NCBI GenBank assembly: GCA_035041965.1 | Contig: JAPYMA010000902.1 | Span: 124,001 to 188,000, forward strand | Reading direction: 5' to 3' | Source: Anisakis pegreffii | Lineage: Eukaryota > Nematoda > Chromadorea > Rhabditida > Anisakidae | Length of the DNA stretch: 64,000 nt | In this document: one piece after another, positions 58,801 through 64,000 of the stretch | Layout of the letters: every line of letters begins with the position of its first letter | Numbering within the stretch: the first letter of the stretch is position 1 | Program-made: the position numbers and the translations under genes | Notes under the pieces: model-generated | The model's input: only the letters and a program-made list of their open reading frames with translations | The model's database searches: none | What the model was told of the DNA's origin: nothing

Positions 58801-61800
58801 ATAATTGGGTGAATTACTTTCTGCATTGCGGCACTTTGCGAATCGCTGGAATGAAGATGTCGAAGAGTCTGAAGAACTTCATCACCATAAATGATGCGCT
58901 GAAGCAGTACACAGCAAGACAGCTAAGATTTCTGTTCTTGATGCATAACTGGACGGATGTGCTCGATTACAGGTACATCCATTTTCATTGATAGTGTGTG
59001 CGTTTGTGCGGTTCGATTCGGTTATTTGTTTGGTTTCGTTTATCGTTTCTTTGTGATTACATTCGTTTTCGATGGAGGGCCGTGTGACCGATGAATTCGT
59101 TTCATTTCACATTAATGCGCACTTCGCGTTTTTGTTTTTCTTCTCTTGTTGACTCGATCACAAACTCAATTTCCATCATGCGAGTGCCTTGCCGAGTATT
59201 CGAATTCGAATGTTTCTTTTTACTGACTCTCAATCATTATAATTTAATTGAACACTGCTACCGGGTCGAATGCACTAATTTTTATTTCAATTGATAGTTG
59301 ATGCGATTGCAAGGGAATATTCATTGGAAATGCATTATTAATTGCATGAGTTGTTTGATTTTGAACTTTGACGAAGATGATTATCTGTCTTTTTAGAGAA
59401 ACGAACCTCTTTCGTTTCTCCGTCTGTAAAGATCAAAAAAATTTTGTATTATTATTGTGACATTTTATGTGCAGGTGCAGTGGGTTATAGAGTAAGGATT
59501 TTATGTGTCTGTATTTTCATTTTGTCTTGTAAGCGTTTGCATTTTCCATTTCATTTGCAGAACACCTTCCCTTCGGTTTTTGTTTGCCTTTTCGAATATT
59601 CTCTCGAATCGTCAACATTCGTCGCAAATAATTATTAAAGGCAGATTGTTCGCGATTTCATTTGCTTTCTGAGTTGTTTGACTTTTGCGTTCGTAAGTTG
59701 GATCAGCACGACTTTGATTCTGATTATCGTTAAATCACCTCGAAAACAATTGTAGGAGTATTTCGATGTATTGTATCAAGGAACAAACTTAATTGTACAT
59801 TTGTTCGTGATAGCTATTTCATCGGAAAATCGCCATCGGTGACCGTGTTTCACGTTATTTCACTGCAAAAGTTTGCTTTTGAGAGCAATACGTATTTGTC
59901 TGTTCAATAGCATCGTTCTAATATGTGCACGCATCATGCACACCACTTCGCAAATGATGCTTATAGCCCAGGTGCTGTTTGCAGGTAACTATAGCACGAT
60001 TCGCAGTCGAGAGAGTAATAGTTTGGTGTTTTATCGTATGTTAAGTGCATTGTGTGTAGAGTGCAGTTGACTTGATGTAATGCGAGGTGTTATGGGAAAT
60101 GCTTGTTGGATGATGGTAGTCGAAGTCCTAGGTAAATTGCTGGCATGAGATGCATCCGAGCAAAATATTTTCGAGATATTGCGACTGGTTCTAAATGAAC
60201 GATTAGTTTTGGATGAACTAAGTCAGCAATATCCATTACCAGTCGATCCAATTAAGTTGCTTTTATTGCCACCTTTATCGCTATAGCTCATTGTGATTTT
60301 CAATGTGCTCTTAGTTCATTCTTTTCAAATCTCGGCTTTAAAGATTATTGTTATGTAAGGCGACCACCCTATTCTTCCATCGTTCTTCCGTCACCACGGT
60401 ATTCTCGTGGTCACGTAAAGATAAGATGATCGTTTACGGATTTATTTGCTGATAATATATGCAGACGTCAACTAGATCATTGCCAAAGCATGAAAAAACA
60501 TGGTATTATAATCAATCAGTCTAAACTCTCCTTCTCTCGTTCACGTTCTCATTGGTTGTCTTCCAGTGAACTGTACCCCGAATACGAGTCAGTTCTAGTC
60601 GACTGATTGACCATCAATCAACATCGTTCGTCTTATCATCACTTCAGAAAAGCGCACGCTGTTAGTTTCGTCTTTTGAGCATAATCAGATGTTATCATAC
60701 TGCTGTTTTATTCTGTTATTAGATATTCCCTTCGTTCTTTCATTCACAGATGATTATTGCGTAATATTTGCATTCCTTCCAGAAATAGATTATTTGGTCG
60801 ATTGAAAATAGCAATAAATTCGTGAATGTTGTACTTTCTTGGTTGTTATTATGTGTCTGTGAATGTTATTCTTATACGTTAGTATCGGATGTGTGCTGAG
60901 AATGTTGTGTTTGTGTGTGCAATCCTCCTGATAATCAGCATCGTCTAAAATATTGCTCCGTTTTACTAATTTTAATAAGTTACTTCTCCATACCACTTGC
61001 AGTTCTCGCAAAGTTAAATGTCTATTACCTAATTATTTCATTTACGTTCTTCCGCATCTCCCTGTCTCTAACTTAAGTTCGTTCTTTCCGAATTCAATAA
61101 TCAAAGGGAGAACACTCATTTGCAAAAAAAGAAGTATTATTTATGCATCAAAAACAGCTCAGTTAATCAAAACCCTCGTAATAGTGGCTGTTGCTCGAAT
61201 CGGGAAAGTTGAATGATTAGTGAGTATCGTGATAGTGATACATCATAATGCGATTGCTTGAAGATTGATTACAAACACAGCTGTTTGATGAGATGCATTC
61301 ATTAGAGCACGTTTCGAGATGGTTTTATTCGTGTGATTGCGTTCGTTTCATTGATCAGTAGTTAATGAAAAACGATTCGAGAATGTTGTTTGGAATATTC
61401 CGTATGATGAAGAGTAAGGCATCTTTTCAATCAAATGTTCATGTTTCAGCAAATGTTTCTTGCTTATTCTTCTGACTGTACGGTGAGGTTGTTCGTTTGG
61501 TGGTTGGTAGCCGTTGTATTCTCATTGTTGCTCTTATTCCGTTGATGATCATATATCGTATTGTTATATTCCTTATGTTACTGCTTATCTTATTGTATCG
61601 ATTCGTTGATAAGCTGATAGTGAATCGTTTTGTGCTGATGAGGTCATGTGAACGCGTGAAGTTCATTCTAAACGTTTGTGTTTGTTTGGTTTGAATTAGA
61701 TGGAAGGCATTCATCTAGGAGTCGTTTGGCATTGTCATTCAAGTAACACAGACGCTGCACTTCATCTAATCTGCGAGCAGGGAGATAGATATTAGTTGCT

Positions 61801-63873
61801 TGACGATCTTTCATACATCCAAATTTCAGTGCGAGCACAATGGAACGTGCGTTACAATTCGAGAAAGTAACGAATGAATTCTTTTTACTTGTAAAGGATT
61901 ATTTACGACGGTACTACAGACCTGATAACAATGAGGTTGGTCTGTTGAACTCGGTCGAAATCATTTAGTTGCTTGTTGAGGTTGGAAGAGTTGAAGTGCG
62001 TTCGATTGGAAGGGGCATGCGTTAGGGACAGAGGTTAATGAGTTGATGTGGTGTGAGATGAAATGTAAACGAGAAATTCTGTGAATTGGTGAATGTTCAG
62101 GGTTATCAAAAATACGGTGAGCGTGAGTTACTGCTTATGGAAGAATTCTTGAAAGTCAAGTCGGATGTGAATGCAGCGCTGTGTGATTCGATCGATACAC
62201 GCACAGTAATTGAGAAGATTCGCGAGCTGATTGCCCTTGGAAACGCATATATTGTTGAAATGGTATTATACAATATCTTTCTAATAATTGTTCGCATCGG
62301 TTTGAAACAATTGCTTGTCATCTGAGAACCACACAAACAGCAGTAGCAGTTGTAGTGGAAGAAACAAGTTTTAGGAATATTCTCAGATTGTCAAATATTT
62401 GCTTCATTTTCTAATCGATAGCTGATTTACTCATATGCATAAATGTTTTTTTCAGGAACGCCAGAATACAATTCCAAATTGTCTGCTCTTAAGAAATATT
62501 GCTGCATATATGACATGGTTACTGAAAATTTTCGGAACGATACCTGAAAATATCGAGATCGGTTTCCCGATTGAGTCAAGGTAAACTTGTCATTTCATAC
62601 ATCAGTATTATCGATGTTTGTGGTTGAACGGTTGAACGCATAGCTGATCACATTAGCATCATAGGATTGGCAATTACGGGATTGTGTGGCTGAGAGATCA
62701 TTGTTTAAAGATTCATTGTATATGGTTGTATGAGGAATGATGTCGATAGCTCTTGATTGTAAGAAATCAGCTTGACAGACGTGCATGCAGATAAAAATAA
62801 ATATTCTCTTTGCAATTGTTGCAAATAAGTTCGTTAATTCAGCGGGTCGGTTTCGTGCCTCGGTGCTCCTAGTACTTCGGCTGAATCAGTGCTAATGCCC
62901 TATCTATTGGCACTGGCCGATTTCCGTGAGAAAGTTCGCAATATCGCCCGTGAGCATAAAGTTGTTGGCATTTTACAGGTTCATCACTTATTGATTATCT
63001 CATACTCTCTTAAAAATTCATGCCTGATGATTTGCGTAGAAAGCGGATGCATGGAAATACATTAAGGGTGTGTTTGTGTTTTTGAGGAGTGCGATCGTTT
63101 GCGAGACGAGGTGTTACCGGAGTTGGGCGTTCGACTGGAAGATAGGAGTTCACAGACTTGTGTGAAGCTGGTTAATCGAGAGACGCTCATTCGAGAACAA
63201 CAACAGAAAAGAGATGTGGAAATGGCGAAACAATTGGTGAGATCGTGTTGCTTTTATTCCCATAGCAGAGCGTTGCCAGACTATCAGTGCTTGTGTTGTT
63301 GCATCAATTTGCTATCGGATTCGATTGCAAGGCCTGTTGCAACGATCAGTTACACGGATCGTTATCACAGATGGTGACTCGAATCAGTGCGGTTGCTGGA
63401 AAACGATGGGAAAAGTTGGTAGCGTCGAAAGTAAGAGTAATAACAAAATAGAAATGTCTTAGACAATAAGTCAATAACAGAATCTTAGACAAAATAAGAA
63501 TCGAAATGAAAGTGTAAAGATCCCCAATTGACTAGTGCATAACATACTTATTACTTTCCTTCTCTGCTCGACTATTAAGTGGTCGTAACTGAACAACGTG
63601 ACATTTGTCTGTGAAATATGACTGCAATCTGGAGTATGTAAACGGAAGTAATTGAAGGAGAAAGAGCGCAAACAAAAGGAGAAAGAAGAAAGGGAAGCTG
63701 CAAAACGAATTCCACCGAATGAAATGTTTAAAAGGGGTGATGAAGCGACGAAGTATTCGAAGTACGACGAAAGGGGTATACCAACGCATGGTGCTGATGG
63801 CGAAGAGATTTCGAAGAAACAACGTAAAAAATTAGAGAAACTCTATGAAATGCAAAAGAAGAATTATGAACAG
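55808..63873 (+). CDS. CARS1: Cytosolic cysteinyl-tRNA synthetase, 3' end outside the window
   Basis: Sixteen exons seen: 55808-55853, 56006-56124, 56303-56469, 56806-56965, 57263-57447, 57655-57805, 57954-58094, 58327-58408, 58488-58609, 58779-58972, 61830-61935, 62101-62262, 62456-62580, 62843-62978, 63087-63236, 63658-63873; 754 codons, in phase. It is a class Ia enzyme that charges tRNA-Cys in the cytosol. Zinc and substrate Cys in [14 protein letters not shown] (the HIGH motif, 70-73), [44 protein letters not shown], and KMSKS (417-421). The C-terminus has the animal-type charged helix ([17 protein letters not shown]) and IPPNEMF...[12 protein letters not shown]. Human CARS1 ends a few residues after the last exon here, so only the final short piece is missing. 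Intron 10 is much larger (2.86 kb) than the others. Confidence 0.95.
58973..61829 (+). other. Large intron 10 of cysteinyl-tRNA synthetase
   Basis: 2857 bp between GTACATCC and AAATTTCAG. It is T-rich and contains only short open frames without motifs on either strand. No nested gene or recognisable element was found. Confidence 0.7.
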
Positions 63874-64000
63874 GTTTGTGGCTTTTTTTAAGGGTGATTG
63901 CGGCTTATATGAAACTTTTGTCTTTGCAAAAGACTTCGTTCTGCAATGAAATAATTTAGGAAGTGAGAAGAGAAAACATTTTCTGTTTAGAAGTTTTGCA
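63874..64000 (+). other. Intron following the last visible CARS exon
   Basis: Begins with the donor GTTTGTGG after YEQ. The terminal coding exon is expected just outside the window. Confidence 0.6.

Noticed and set aside
1..64000. CRISPR arrays, bacterial operons, tRNA or rRNA genes
   Set aside because: Repeats here are coding minisatellite or transposon ends, the genes are spliced animal genes, and no cloverleaf with a GGTTCGAATCC-type arm was found by eye; a tRNA search program could still find one.

Overview
The window is a piece of nuclear genome from a nematode. The coding exons are short, they end in GT-AG introns with the nematode-type 3' splice signal (TTTTCAG, TTGCAG), several first exons sit directly behind a TTTTCAG-like acceptor as expected for spliced-leader trans-splicing, and the protein matches (cytosolic cysteinyl-tRNA synthetase, RAD54L2/ARIP4, VGLL4, ABCG half-transporter, TTBK-like CK1 kinase) are animal. 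Intron sizes and the many non-autonomous DNA elements suggest a parasitic chromadorean, possibly ascarid or spirurid, but the species cannot be fixed from the sequence alone. All exon models were built by hand from reading frame, splice sites and remembered family motifs; where intron phases close over the whole gene this is stated.

Layout: 1-3.1 kb, no clear gene. 3.1-15.3 kb (+), an old yellow enzyme-type flavin oxidoreductase domain whose last exon runs without interruption into a 5 kb exon coding a very acidic tail with 27 tandem 20-residue repeats (about 2046 aa in all). 17.4-19.5 kb (-), a sniffer-like short-chain dehydrogenase with one apparent 1-bp frame problem. 19.8-21.1 kb, repeat-rich, hAT-like and foldback sequences. 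21.3-28.4 kb (+), RAD54L2/ARIP4-type SNF2 ATPase, 23 exons. 29.4-31.0 kb (+), unrecognised type II membrane protein. 31-38.5 kb, mostly unresolved, with isolated exon candidates. 38.5-40.7 kb (+), VGLL4 homologue with two Tondu motifs and a CtBP-type PLDLS motif. 42.6-44.3 kb (+), GNAT acetyltransferase. 44.8-46.7 kb (-), CK1/TTBK-like kinase. 47.9-53.2 kb (+), ABCG half-transporter. 53.3-55.7 kb, retroelement relic and foldback. 55.8-63.9 kb (+), cysteinyl-tRNA synthetase, cut off by the window end.

The genes are not an obvious functional cluster; they look like independent housekeeping, signalling and metabolic genes. The most unusual object is the flavoenzyme/acidic-repeat fusion, whose flavoenzyme part also seems to lack the usual catalytic residues. 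The mobile component is dominated by short non-autonomous elements: a family of three related copies near 37.7, 39.8 and 43.1 kb, two of them with 8-bp target duplications and both lying inside introns, points to hAT transposition.
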